Assembly (NCBI GenBank): GCA_024643545.1
Contig: JAHEMR010000005.1
Span: 237,025-301,024, forward strand
Origin: Crocinitomicaceae bacterium
GTDB lineage: Bacteria > Bacteroidota > Bacteroidia > Flavobacteriales_D > Crocinitomicaceae
Length of the DNA: 64,000 bases
Direction: 5' to 3'
Under the pieces are notes generated by a model. The model saw nothing but the letters and a program-made list of their open reading frames with translations, did no database searches and was not told the DNA's origin. This document shows, one piece after another, positions 1 through 11,400 of the stretch. Every line of letters starts with the position of its first letter. Within the stretch, counting starts at the first letter, position 1. Position numbers and translations under genes: made by a program.

Positions 1-1
1 C

Positions 2-1210
2 GGAAAACCAGCGATTGACCAAAACCAACTTTTAAATGGGATCACAACTGATACCTTCGACTTAATTACTTATACAATTAACGAAGATTCAGCGGTAACA
101 GCGAACATGGCGAATGTCCTATTGGGTAGTTATGTCGATCCAAAATTTGGTAAGGTTTCAGCCTCGTTTTACACAGAATTCCGACTGAAATCCTTAAATC
201 CAGTATTTGGTGACTTGGGAACAATTGTCTATGATTCGTGTGTATTGTCTTTGCAATACGTTGGGTACTATGGTGATTTAAGTGCACAAAACTTTGAAGT
301 GTATGAGTTGAACGATAGCCTTTCAATGGACTCCGTATATTACGATTTTTCAACTAAACCAGTAAAACCCGGAAATTTAGTCGCAAATGGAATGGGAACA
401 ATTACTCCAAAACCGCTAACAAATACGGTGGTAAATGGTGATACCCTTGCTCCGCAATTAAGAATTCCATTGGATGTGAATTTTGGTAAAAGCATCATTG
501 AAGAATCTGCCAGTGGAAATGGCACTTTCGCCTCAAATGTTCAATTTCAACAATTTTTTAAAGGCTTTAAAGTTCAAGTAAATAACCCTTCTCAAACCAT
601 TGGTAAAGGAGGAGTATTTTATTTTAACATCAACAATAATGCTGCTTCAAAGTTAACCATTTATTACACACAAAGTGGCGTAAAGAAAAGCTTTGACATC
701 GTCATGAATAGCCTTGCCGCAGATTTTGTTCACATCGATACAGATCATTCAGGAACTCCGCTGGAGCTGGTTCTACAGGATAGCACAAAAGGACAATCTA
801 CTTTTTATGCGCAAGCATTTCGTCAAAGGGCGGTGATTAAAATCCCAGGATTGGATAATTTGCCAAAAAACATTGTTGTGCACCGTGCAGATTTGACACT
901 TCCCGTTCAATTCCAAAATGGATACCGCTATAAACCTGGATCAGCTGTTTCCGTTGCCGCAAGATTGAAATTCAGTGATACAAAATTGGCCAACTTAAAT
1001 GTGGTTGGTTCCTTTGTGGATAGCAAAAAACATTTTGCCATCGATTTAAGAGCATACACGCAAGCAATAATTGCGGATAATATTGATAATACAGGTGTTG
1101 TGGTATCTCCAGTCTATTTTAGGAATTCGGCAGAGCGCATCGTTTTTAATGGTCCTAACACGATCAATAAGATGAAACCTAAATTAATTTTGACTTACAC
1201 AACGTACTAA
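2..1210 (+). CDS. DUF4270 family protein (5' end outside window)
   Basis: The reading frame is open from base 2, so the ATG at 107 is internal and this is the C-terminal ~400 residues of a longer protein. The segment GSYVDPKFG followed by SFYTEFRL, a central NNPSQ/YYTQSGV stretch and YAQAFRQRAVIKIPGLDNLPKN match what I know of the Bacteroidota DUF4270 family, whose members are usually cell-surface lipoproteins of unknown function. The N-terminal lipoprotein signal would lie upstream of the window and cannot be checked. The gene ends with TAA 3 nt before the glmS start, so the two are almost certainly co-transcribed. DUF4270 next to glmS is, as far as I recall, a recurring arrangement in Flavobacteriales. 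No catalytic motif is visible. The family assignment is fairly secure; the role is unknown. Confidence 0.85.
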   Translation, partial: GKPAIDQNQLLNGITTDTFDLITYTINEDSAVTANMANVLLGSYVDPKFGKVSASFYTEFRLKSLNPVFGDLGTIVYDSCVLSLQYVGYYGDLSAQNFEVYELNDSLSMDSVYYDFSTKPVKPGNLVANGMGTITPKPLTNTVVNGDTLAPQLRIPLDVNFGKSIIEESASGNGTFASNVQFQQFFKGFKVQVNNPSQTIGKGGVFYFNINNNAASKLTIYYTQSGVKKSFDIVMNSLAADFVHIDTDHSGTPLELVLQDSTKGQSTFYAQAFRQRAVIKIPGLDNLPKNIVVHRADLTLPVQFQNGYRYKPGSAVSVAARLKFSDTKLANLNVVGSFVDSKKHFAIDLRAYTQAIIADNIDNTGVVVSPVYFRNSAERIVFNGPNTINKMKPKLILTYTTY

Positions 1211-1213
1211 TTT

Positions 1214-3058
1214 ATGTGTGGAATCGTAGCATATATTGGCAAAAAGGAAGCATTTCCAATTGTCGTAAAAGGATTAAAAAGATTAGAGTACCGTGGTTAT
1301 GATAGTGCTGGTGTAGCCTTATTGAGCAATGAAAACTTGAACGTTTTTAAAAAGGCGGGGAAAGTGAGCGTCATGGAAGAGTTTGCACTCGAACAAGATG
1401 TTACGGGTCACGCTGGGATAGGTCACACACGTTGGGCAACACACGGGGAGCCATCGGATGTCAATGCGCATCCACATACGTCGATGGACGGAAAAATCGC
1501 CCTCATTCACAACGGAATCATCGAAAATTACGATGTGTTAAAACGTGAATTGCAAAATCAAGGATACATTTTTAAAAGTGAAACGGATACGGAAGTGATC
1601 GTTCATTTGGTGGATTACATCAGCAAAAAGGAACATGTTTGGTACGGAGAGGCTTTACGTTTAGCACTTTCACAAGTTCATGGAGCTTATGCGATTGTAG
1701 CCATTTCAAAAGATTTCCCGAACCGACTCGTTGCCGCAAGAAAAAGTAGTCCGTTGGTTGTTGGAATCGGTGCGGAAGGAGATTTTTATTTAGCATCTGA
1801 TGCGACTCCTATCGTTGAATACACCAAAAAAGTGGTCTACCTAGACGACGAAGAAATTGCGGTCATAGACCTGGAAGACGGATTAAAATTATACAACATT
1901 GCCGATCAAGAGCGCACACCATTTTTCCAGCAATTGGAAATGGAATTAGAAGCACTTGAGAAAGGTGGATATGAGCATTTTATGCTCAAAGAAATTCATG
2001 AACAACCGCGTTCCATTCACGATTGTTTCCGTGGAAGGTTGAATGCCGAAGAAGCGTGGGTTAACCTTGGCGGATTACGTGAATACGAGCAAAAAATGAT
2101 TTCGGCTAATCGCTTAATCATTGTTGCATGTGGTACTTCGTGGCATGCTGGACTTGTAGGTGAGTACCTCATTGAAGATTTAGCACGCATCAACGTAGAA
2201 GTTGAATATGCGAGTGAATTCCGCTATCGAAATCCAATTTTAAATGAAAATGATGTGGTGATTGCCATCTCACAATCAGGAGAAACAGCGGATACGTTGG
2301 CGGCCTTAGAATTGGCAAAATCAAAAGGTGCAACAATCCTTGGAATTTGCAATGTTGTTGGTTCATCGATTTCGCGTTTAACGGACGGCGGATCCTACAC
2401 ACATGCTGGACCAGAAATTGGTGTAGCTTCCACAAAGGCATTTACAGCGCAAGTAACCGTTTTAACCTTAATGGCCCTTTCATTGGCGTACAAAAAAGGA
2501 ACGATCAGTGAAACGCATTTTAGAACCTTGTTGGCAGAATTGGAAGCCATTCCGGAGAAAGTAAAACAGGTCCTCGAAACGGATGCATTAATTGAACAAA
2601 TTGCAGCAGAATACAAAGATGCATCAAACGCATTGTATTTAGGAAGAGGAAGTTCATTCCCAGTAGCACTAGAAGGAGCGCTGAAATTAAAAGAGATTTC
2701 ATACATCCATGCGGAAGGATATCCAGCGGCAGAAATGAAACATGGTCCGATTGCCTTAATCGATGAGAACATGCCAATTTTCGTGATTGCGACCCAAGGA
2801 AATTCCTACGAGAAAGTTGTATCGAACATTCAAGAAGTGAAGGCACGCAAAGGAAAAGTAATCGCTGTTGTGACAGAAGGAGACATCCAAGTACGCGAAA
2901 TGGCCGATCACGTCATCGAAATTCCTGAAACGAATGAATTCTTGGTTCCATTATTGGCAACGATACCGTTCCAATTGCTTTCTTACCACATCGCAGTCAT
3001 GCGCGGTTGCAACGTCGATCAGCCGAGAAACTTGGCGAAGTCGGTGACGGTAGAATAA
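1214..3058 (+). CDS. glmS: Glutamine--fructose-6-phosphate aminotransferase (isomerizing)
   Basis: GlmS converts fructose-6-phosphate and glutamine into glucosamine-6-phosphate and glutamate, the first step towards UDP-GlcNAc for peptidoglycan and lipid A. The protein has 614 residues, the normal length. It begins MCGIVAYIG; Cys2 is the N-terminal nucleophile of the class II glutaminase domain (about residues 2-220, with HTRWATHG and HNGIIENY). Two SIS sugar-isomerase domains follow: ACGTSWHAG near residue 304 and SQSGETADT near 353 in the first, EGYPAAEMKHGPIAL in the second. The C-terminus QPRNLAKSVTVE carries the catalytic lysine. The ATG directly before the required Cys2 fixes the start. 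It lies 3 nt after the DUF4270 gene. No glmS-type riboswitch space exists upstream, since the intergenic distance is only 3 nt. Confidence 0.98.
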   Translation: MCGIVAYIGKKEAFPIVVKGLKRLEYRGYDSAGVALLSNENLNVFKKAGKVSVMEEFALEQDVTGHAGIGHTRWATHGEPSDVNAHPHTSMDGKIALIHNGIIENYDVLKRELQNQGYIFKSETDTEVIVHLVDYISKKEHVWYGEALRLALSQVHGAYAIVAISKDFPNRLVAARKSSPLVVGIGAEGDFYLASDATPIVEYTKKVVYLDDEEIAVIDLEDGLKLYNIADQERTPFFQQLEMELEALEKGGYEHFMLKEIHEQPRSIHDCFRGRLNAEEAWVNLGGLREYEQKMISANRLIIVACGTSWHAGLVGEYLIEDLARINVEVEYASEFRYRNPILNENDVVIAISQSGETADTLAALELAKSKGATILGICNVVGSSISRLTDGGSYTHAGPEIGVASTKAFTAQVTVLTLMALSLAYKKGTISETHFRTLLAELEAIPEKVKQVLETDALIEQIAAEYKDASNALYLGRGSSFPVALEGALKLKEISYIHAEGYPAAEMKHGPIALIDENMPIFVIATQGNSYEKVVSNIQEVKARKGKVIAVVTEGDIQVREMADHVIEIPETNEFLVPLLATIPFQLLSYHIAVMRGCNVDQPRNLAKSVTVE

Positions 3059-3078
3059 AAGGCGACCTTGCTTTTTTT
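3057..3078 (+). terminator. Possible intrinsic terminator after glmS
   Basis: Starting inside the glmS stop codon, AAAAGGC can pair with GCTTTT (one G-U pair) around a six-base loop, and the downstream arm runs into seven T residues. The stem is short and weak, so this is only a candidate for ending the DUF4270-glmS transcript. Confidence 0.4.
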
Positions 3079-3149
3079 ACCCACTGATATAATTCGGGGA
3101 TTTCAGGTAATAATGTTAAATTTAGTCCTGCATTCCAAATAAGTTAAGA

Positions 3150-5240
3150 ATGGTCATGTCTGTTTTAAAGAAGTATGGTGTCCTGTTAATTTTACCGATT
3201 ATTTATACGTGCTTCTGCATTCAGATTACGAATAAATCGCAAAATGCATTTATAAGAACGGTTGATCCAGAGTACATTCATTTAATGAGTTCCATAAATC
3301 TGGCAGAAGGAAATGTGAGCTTACAAAGCATTGAAAGTCCGGCAACGCCATTGTATGTGTTGGGAGCGATCACCTCTAAAGTAACTTGTTGGGTATCATC
3401 GAGTGATTCGTTGAAAGAAGATTTTATTTCCAATCCAGAGAAATACATTGATGTATTAAGAGCGGTATTATTGCTGTTGACAAGCATTTCACTTTTTATT
3501 TTGGGTTATGTTGTACAGAAAGTTAGCCATAGCTGGTTCACCTCGATGCTGTTTCAATTCGCCCCATTTCTGTCGATAGACATTATGTTGACATCTACGC
3601 TTTTGACACCGGATCATTTTCTAATCATGGTCATGTTGTTGTATATGGCGGTACTATTTAACTACATCCACCAGGAGAAAAATACCGGTGATCTGAAAAG
3701 TGCGCTCTACTTTTCACTTTTTACAGCACTTGGTTGTGCGACGAAAATCACCTTTTTACCGTTGGTAATCTTGCCATTATTCCTCTTATCCAATACCAAA
3801 CAAAAGCTTGTTTACATCCTTTCAACAGGAATTCTTAGTCCTCTTTTTGCCTTCACGGCAGTATTTCAATATGAGCGATTCTTTGCATGGGTCAAAGGCT
3901 TGATTTTCCATGCTGGGAATTATGGTACCGGTGAGGAAAAGATTATATCGAGCACTTCATTTTTGAACAACCTTGAAAAAATAATAAGAACAGAAATTCC
4001 ATTTATTGTCATATGTTTTTTATTGCTCATTTGTGTTTTTTTGATCCTCATCAAGAAAAAGAAAAGTCCACAAAACAAGGTGCTAATTGGCCTAATATGC
4101 ACATTCATTTTACATATTATTCTGGTCTCAAAACATTTTGCCATTCGTTATTTAACCCCATCGATACTGTTAGGAGTACTTGGTATTTACCTGCTCATTT
4201 TGTTTTTTTCGCACACTAAAAAAATCCAAAAAATAAGTACGATTTGTTTTATCGTTGCTTATCCTCTGCTGGCATTTACTACGATTTATAGGACAAACAA
4301 GCAACTTTTACCTTACACCGCATCTCGGAAAAGTGCACATGAATACATGGAGAGAAACTTGAAAGGCACGCCGCTTTTGATTGTTCCGAATTATTTCGGG
4401 ACAGGAACGAAACAATATGCCTTATGGTTTGCCTCTAAGTGGGTTGGAAAAAATGCCCCTGAATTCATTGATGACATGAATAAGAAATGTCCGGACACCT
4501 ATTTTTTTATCCCAGATCAAAATAAATACTTCAATTGGCGAAATGAAATCAGTTTGTTTGATGTGTTAAAAAGCCATCCTACCTTAAATCTGTATATATC
4601 CCTTGACGCAACTAAAATGAAAGAAGAGGCTTTTGGAAAAGCCATTCTGAAAAACATCAATGCGTATAATCGTCCGAATGATACCATCATTAAAATCAAC
4701 TATTTATTTCACGAGAAGTATGACCTGATTTGTCAATTAACCATTGATACCTCAAGGTTAGTTAAAAGCTATCAATTCAATGAAGTGTTATGTGACATGG
4801 AAGGCATTACAGCGGATAAAAAGTACTACAAGTCTTCGAATCGTTCCTTTTTATTTAAAAACAATCAATTGCGCACCTCTGAGAAATCCTACTCGGGAAA
4901 GTTTTCTGAGAAACTAACAAAAGCAAACATGTACGGAACGGGATGTAGTATTGACAATGTAAAAGTGGGTGACTATTTTGAAGCAACCATTTGGAAACAG
5001 TCCGACGACGATGATTATTTATTCGTATGCTCCGCAAAGAATCCGCAGGATTTATACATTGCGAGTAATACCATCGTCGAAGAAAAAAATGGCTGGCAAA
5101 AAATTAAATTGAGCATTTCGATTGACAAAAAGATACCTGGAAACACTTTGAATTTTTATTCATGGTATCAGGGAAACAGCGCCTGTTATTGTGATGATTT
5201 TAAAATCACTATGGGAAGAACTAAAGGCAAGGCTCATTGA
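3150..5240 (+). CDS. Polytopic membrane protein, putative GT-C glycosyltransferase
   Basis: This 696-residue protein has an N-terminal membrane half (about residues 8-400) with roughly nine to ten hydrophobic segments. A soluble C-terminal half follows, probably periplasmic, rich in aromatic and polar residues. The first loop after membrane segment 1 carries DPEY (residues 39-42), followed by HLMSSINLAEG. An acidic Asp/Glu pair in the first extracytoplasmic loop is typical of GT-C lipid-sugar-dependent glycosyltransferases (ArnT/PMT-like), so transfer of a sugar from a polyprenyl carrier is my inference. The end of the protein (residues ~545-690) looks like a beta-sandwich, possibly carbohydrate binding. 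ATG codons at 3150 and 3156 are both usable. It stands alone between glmS and the first adhesin. The family is uncertain; I do not recognise a named gene. Confidence 0.65.
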   Translation: MVMSVLKKYGVLLILPIIYTCFCIQITNKSQNAFIRTVDPEYIHLMSSINLAEGNVSLQSIESPATPLYVLGAITSKVTCWVSSSDSLKEDFISNPEKYIDVLRAVLLLLTSISLFILGYVVQKVSHSWFTSMLFQFAPFLSIDIMLTSTLLTPDHFLIMVMLLYMAVLFNYIHQEKNTGDLKSALYFSLFTALGCATKITFLPLVILPLFLLSNTKQKLVYILSTGILSPLFAFTAVFQYERFFAWVKGLIFHAGNYGTGEEKIISSTSFLNNLEKIIRTEIPFIVICFLLLICVFLILIKKKKSPQNKVLIGLICTFILHIILVSKHFAIRYLTPSILLGVLGIYLLILFFSHTKKIQKISTICFIVAYPLLAFTTIYRTNKQLLPYTASRKSAHEYMERNLKGTPLLIVPNYFGTGTKQYALWFASKWVGKNAPEFIDDMNKKCPDTYFFIPDQNKYFNWRNEISLFDVLKSHPTLNLYISLDATKMKEEAFGKAILKNINAYNRPNDTIIKINYLFHEKYDLICQLTIDTSRLVKSYQFNEVLCDMEGITADKKYYKSSNRSFLFKNNQLRTSEKSYSGKFSEKLTKANMYGTGCSIDNVKVGDYFEATIWKQSDDDDYLFVCSAKNPQDLYIASNTIVEEKNGWQKIKLSISIDKKIPGNTLNFYSWYQGNSACYCDDFKITMGRTKGKAH

Positions 5241-5281
5241 AGATGATGCGCGTGCTGTATGGATGCGGTTGCACCTCTTTA

Positions 5282-5310
5282 AGGTTCATTCAAGGATTAT
5301 CATTGAACCT
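5282..5310 (+). other. Inverted repeat in the 5241-5418 intergenic region
   Basis: AGGTTCA (5282-5288) and TGAACCT (5304-5310) form a 7-bp stem with a 15-nt loop. No T-tract follows, so it is not a convincing intrinsic terminator. Apart from this and the promoter element at 5392 I see nothing else in this intergenic stretch. Confidence 0.3.
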
Positions 5311-5391
5311 AGTCGAATGGAGATGAGCAGTTTGGATGTAGTCGGAAATTATGTTTTCAATAAGAATCTCTTCTGTTAACTATAGTTTACC

Positions 5392-5399
5392 TAAATTTG
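5392..5399 (+). promoter_or_regulatory. Bacteroidota-type -7 element upstream of giant adhesin 1
   Basis: TAAATTTG matches the TAnnTTTG consensus recognised by the Bacteroidota primary sigma factor. Transcription would begin near 5406, leaving a leader of about 13 nt before the ATG at 5419. I cannot see a clear -33 TTG at the right distance. Confidence 0.45.
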
Positions 5400-5418
5400 T
5401 GAGGTAAAAAAAATACAA

Positions 5419-8400
5419 ATGATATTACGTTTTATTTTCGTCTTTTTGGGACTTTCTATTTCAATCTTCGGATTTTCTCAATCTTTAACGATTACTTCGA
5501 CCGGTCAAACTGGAACTTCCGGAACAAATTGGAGCATTTCAGGCACAACTTTAACTGTAACGGGAACAGCAGAGGTCAATGTTTCGGTTATTACGGATAA
5601 ACTTTCAACGGGTGCATTTTCACTTGTGGGCAACACCACTTCCTTTTCTGTGTATATCCAAACTGCTTTAAGTTCAAGTGCTACCAATTCACTTACCATC
5701 GGCGCAAGCAATAATACAGGGGCTTTGTCTCTCAGAAGCACTGTTTCATTAGGCGGATCTTTGACCATGATTGGTGGTCCTGTTAGTATTTTAGAGGCCC
5801 TTACATTAACAGGCTCTTCTAATTTAAACATCACTTCGATTAATACCGTTATTAATGCAACCACAACCATTGGTGGGGCCGCTAGTATTGCAGCATCTGG
5901 AAATTTAATTTTAGGCACCAACATCACTGCAGGAACAGGGTATCCTTTTACAGCTAACGGTGGCATAACAAAAACCGGTTCAGGAACTTCGTATTTATTT
6001 TCGGATTTAATCACAAGTAATTCGGCGGTAACAATTGCCGGACCTGTATTAATTGGAAATTTCAATACCAGCAACACTACTGCCGAAATCAAATCGAATG
6101 GTGGAAACATCAGCATGACTGGTGCACTTAGTGCGTATACAGGAAACGGTCGAGATTACATGGCTTTGTTGTACACGAATATTTATGATGCCGATGGTGG
6201 CTCGGTAAGTGGAAGTACCACAGATATATACTTACGTTTCAACCAAGGCGCACATAATTTTGTCGGCTTGCCGGGCTTGCCCTCCACCATTTCTATGCAG
6301 TATTTAGTGGCAGGAGGCGGCGGCGGTGGAGGAAACAGCTCTGTCGGTAATTACAGTGGCGGTGGAGCAGGTGGCGGTGGCGTTGCCGACGGAACTTATA
6401 CATACAACGGCACACCCATTGCTATTTTTGTTGGCGCAGGTGGAGCTCAAAACACAAACGGTTCGGACTCTTATTTAGGGACCATTAAATCAGGTGGCGG
6501 TGGAGCAGGCGGAAATTATAATTATAGTGCTGGATTAGCGGGTAACGGCGGTGCAGGGTATGCCGCAGGCGGCGGCGGCGGCGGCGCTGGTTCGAATGTT
6601 GGAAGCGGCGGCGCAAGTGGCGGAAGCGGTACTCAAAGAACTGGAGGCTCAGGGGCAAATTGTTGCTCATTAACAAACTATGGTGGATCCGGTGGTGGTG
6701 CGGTAGGAAATGCTTCAGGTTATAATTCAGGTGGAACAGGTGTAAGTTCTTCTATAACAGGAATAGCTGTTTCTTATGGATCAGGAGGGGCTTGTAATGC
6801 CTGGCCAATTGCTAAAACCGGCGGAGGTGGAGGAGCCTTGGGCTACGGATTGGTACAAGGTGCCAGTGGTACAGTTATTCTCAGGCTAACCCTTTCCAAT
6901 GCGACGACTTTAAACGCTCTTACACCGGCTTCTGCATTGCATCTTAATGCAGCTGCTGGAGGAGTAACCTTAGGCGCTTCAGTAGCCAATTTCAGCAGTT
7001 TACTCCTTACCGCAGACGCAGTTTCTAGTATTGCGGGTGTGATTTCAGGGAGTGGTAGCTTAACAAAATCAGGAACCGGAATGCTCACACTTTCTGGTAA
7101 CCATACATATACCGGCGGTACAACAGTGAATGCAGGGACCTTAAAATTAAATGATACCTATGCGAACGCCGGCTATGGTGTTATTATTGGAACACTTACG
7201 ATTAACCAAAATGGAACGGTACAGTTAGCAGGTTCACCTGGTGCCTTGGGTTGGAATGGAACTTATCGGGTGTCTACCATCAATATCAACGGCGGGACTT
7301 TAGATGCCATCAGTGGTCAGCAACACATCTGGAACCTCGACGGTGGACTAAATTTTAATGGAGGAGGAACGGTACGAAGCAATGGTGGTACAAGTAATGC
7401 TGCCGCAACATCGTACTTCGAATGGGGTGTGGGAAATGTGACCGTCACCAATCCTACCGCACCAGCCATTATTGCGGGGCGAATCAATTTGCGTTCAGAC
7501 ATGACCTCGCTCAATGGTGCTGCCTCGGGTGGAGTCATTGCTATTCAAGTAAACGATGGAGTTGCAGCAAATGATTTGTTGGTTAGCGCTGCCATTACTC
7601 AAACGAATGCGGCAACGATCACTAAAACCGGTGCAGGGAAAATGACTTTTTCGGGTGTCAACAACCATACTGGAACCATGACCATTAGTGCTGGAGTGTT
7701 TCAGGTAGGGAATGAAAGCACGACCGGGAGCATCAGCGGTGGATCAGTTGTCAATAATGCCTCCATTCTTTTTAATCGATCAGATGATTATTCCATCAGT
7801 AATATCATTTCTGGAACAGGTACCATAGAGAAACTTGGTGCAGGAATCCTTACGCTGTCGGGTGCAAACACCTATACTGGACTATCTACCGTTAGCCAAG
7901 GTGTTCTTAAATTGGGTTCCACTACAGCATTGGGAACAAGCGCAGGAAGTACCTTAATTACTACTGGTGCTGCCATCGATCTGAATGGACAAGCCTTTTC
8001 TACCCTCGAGCCTTTAACAGTCAACGGAACGGGTTTGAGTTCTGGCGGAGCACTTTTTAATTCATCATCAACTGCAGCAAGCTTTCCTGGTCCAATTACC
8101 CTTGCTTCGGCTTCCCTTGTGAAGTGTAGTACGGGCAATATTACCTTAAGTGGCGCTATTAATGGTGCTTTTGATCTTAGTGTGGAAGCATTAACTGCAG
8201 CGTATACTCAATCAGGAATTGTAGGAGCTACGACACCTCCAACTTCATATTCCATCAACACGGGCTCAGGTGCAACGACCATCAGTGCGAATACAACCGT
8301 AGCAGGACCTTTAACAGTAGACGCTGGGCAGATTTCGATGAATTCTACCATTGCTTCTTCGTTGAGCAATGCTGCACTTACCTTTAGATCACAGAAGTTC

Positions 8401-11400
8401 ATCACCCACACAGGTTCTACGGGACTCACACTTACGACACAAGGCGGAAATATATTAGTATCGGCAAATGTTGATGATGCCAGCGATAACGACGCATTGG
8501 TGAATGGGTACATCCTTTTCTCCTATGGCCTCACCATCAATAGCAACGGCGGGAACATCACACTTGGTGGAGGTGACGCTTTAGCAAGCGGTTATGCTTT
8601 AGGCACCAATGTTTACCCATATGAAGGCTTGCGTGTGGATGGAACAATCAATGTATCATCAGGCGCCGGGAATATCATCATGCGTGGGAAATCATATGCT
8701 GTTAGTACGACTTCTGCATCCTGGGGATTGGGCTTCTGGAGTCTGACAACAGGAACAATTACTTCTGGAACAGGTACAATTTATTTGGATGGTTTTTCAC
8801 AATCAAGCGGCAGTACTTACAGCTCGGGTCTTTTTAGCAATGGCACACTGACGATTACTTCTGCTAATACCTCTACTGATGCCATTAAACTCATTGGAAA
8901 AGGCACTGGCACAGCGAGTGATGCATGGGGCATAGAGTGCGAAAGTGCCCTAAATATCTATGCAACTGCTTTAGGTGGTGGAATCACAATTACTACTTCT
9001 CAGCAAGTGGCCGATAATTACGATGCGGTTTTTAGGGGTGAAACCAATATTTTGGCTAAAAGCGGACCAATTCAATTATTGGGGAAACAAGGTAGTGGCG
9101 TTGCGAATGGCCGGTTTTATAATAATGGAAATTTTTATTTAGGCTCGAGGGCAAGCACTCCAGTTACCACTAGCTCTAGTAATATTACCATTCAATACGA
9201 TAAATTTGATTTCGGATCAACAGTCAGGTATGTAGCGACTACAGGAGCAGTGACGATACAGCCCGCTTCCACTAGTTTTGGTGCCGAGTTCTTGTCTTCT
9301 TGGTTTAGCTGGAATCAGAACAGCCAAACGATGAGTAGCCTCACTCTCGGTAAAATCGGCAATACTGGGAACATTACACACCAGACTAACGTCATCAGCG
9401 CAGCAGGACCAATCTCTATCTACGGAGGAGATATCGCTGTTAATCAGAATTTAACTTCAACACTTTCCGCTGCGGATGTGTTGTTGCAAGCAACCGGAAC
9501 AATCGCTGTTCAAACAAATCGGACCATTCAAAGTAACTCAGGTCAAATAACCTTGAGATCAAACGTGAACGGCACAGCAAATTCAGCTGTTTCGTCTATT
9601 ACGCTAAATAGTGGAAGTAGTTTACTGTCTCAAGGTGGGAATATTACCCTTGGCGGCAATTTTACCGGAAGTCAAGGCGCGGCACTATATGCTACAAGTT
9701 TAAATGCTCCCGCCATATTACTAGATGGAGGAACTATTTCAGCATCGGGAGGAAACATCAAACTTTATGGAAAATGCAATGCAAGTTATGATGATGGAAT
9801 CCGTTTGCGCGGAACAATAAATACAACAGGCTCTGGTAATATCGAACTTTACGGTGAGGCTTATGGAGGTAGTGATGGGACTTATTTTTTTGGCGGTATT
9901 ACATTCGGAACTGCCGCAGGTTCTACTTTGGAAGCTGAGAATGGAAATGTCATACTTTCGGGGATTTTAACGAATACGCAGAATACAAGTACTGGAGCGA
10001 TTAATTTTTATCGTTCACTTGGTTCCGCGGGTCAAACCAACCACATCAATATTCTGTCAAAAACGGGAGACATCACCATTTTCGCAGATAAAGGAACCAC
10101 AGGAGCTTATGGATTAGGACATTCCAGTTGGGGAAATGTATATTTCGGTTCTCCTTCGAACAATAGCTACACAGCAACGGGTGATATCAAACTTACCTAT
10201 TCTAGGTTGGTTGGAGCCGGATTAAATGGATTCAAAGTGAAAACAACAGGAAATGTCACCTATGAACCGGTATCTACAAGTTTTGAGGCTGCACAATCCT
10301 TTCCTTCCAATGCCAATTATACCTTAGCAGAAAGCGCTGCTAGTTTAACCATTGGCAAGCCAAGCAATACAGCGGATATAACGATCGCCTCTGCTCAAAC
10401 GGTACCAGGACACATAACCGTTTATGGTGGTACATTGACCTTAAGTGGAAACCTGACAGCTACAAATAATGGAAACATAGCTTTGTATTCAGACAATGCA
10501 CTTGGAGGTCTTTCGAGCGCACGCACCATCACTGCTGGGGGAACCTTTACCTATGCGCCGCAGGGAACCAGTTTTGCTGCCGCAGTTACTTATCCAATCA
10601 CGAATTTAACCTTAATTAGTGGTGGACTAACCATCGGTAAAACCGGAAACGCAGCTAACATTACCATCGGCGCAGCAACATCCATCAATGGTCCAATCAC
10701 CCTTTACGGCGGAACACTTGCTTTGAATAACGCTTTAACGACCACAAACACCGGTACAGGTAACCTATCCTTGAACGGATCAACACTTTCAGGTTCATCT
10801 ACTTTAATGGTCGCAAATGGACGTACCCTTACCATGAACTTGAGTTCAAACACAAACTATGCTGGATTAATTTCAGGGACATCTTTGAACCTTATCAAAG
10901 ACGGAGTGGGAACTTTAACTTTACCTACACCAACAGCACTTTCGTTTGCCACAATGACCATAAGTGGTGGAGCGTATACATTGAATGCAAACCAACAATT
11001 AACGCTTACAGGTGCTCTGACCAACAACGGAACCTTCACTATGAAAGACGGCGCAACGTTTGTTCAAGCGACAAGCGGCACGAGTGTCACAGGTACTGGA
11101 ACATACAACGTAGAAAAAGCCTTAGCGAGCAACAGTTCAACCTGGTCAACTACAAGCGGACGTTTCTGGTACATGGGTGTTCCAATGGTGAGTGTAGCAA
11201 GAAGTGGTTACGGTATTCCTGGAACGACAACGAACCGCGTATGGTCCTATTCAGAAGCAACGAAGACTTACACAGAATTAAGCGACGGAAACGCTTTGCT
11301 ATCTGCTGGAACAGGGTATGTTCACCGTAGATCAACAGATGGAACACTTACCTTTACTGCAACAGGCGCGAACGGATTGTATGGTTCAGACTATAGTGTG

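Noticed and set aside
5191..5379. Small plus-strand frame overlapping the end of the GT-C-like gene
   Set aside because: Overlaps a well-supported gene, shows no recognisable protein features, and its end covers the intergenic hairpin before the promoter.
5505..6116. Long minus-strand open frame opposite adhesin 1 (and similar ones at 13245-13604, 16872-17219, 18351-18563)
   Set aside because: Composition follows from the Gly/Ser/Thr codon pattern of the plus-strand gene; the translations are Pro/Val/Ala-rich without known motifs, signals or starts in context.
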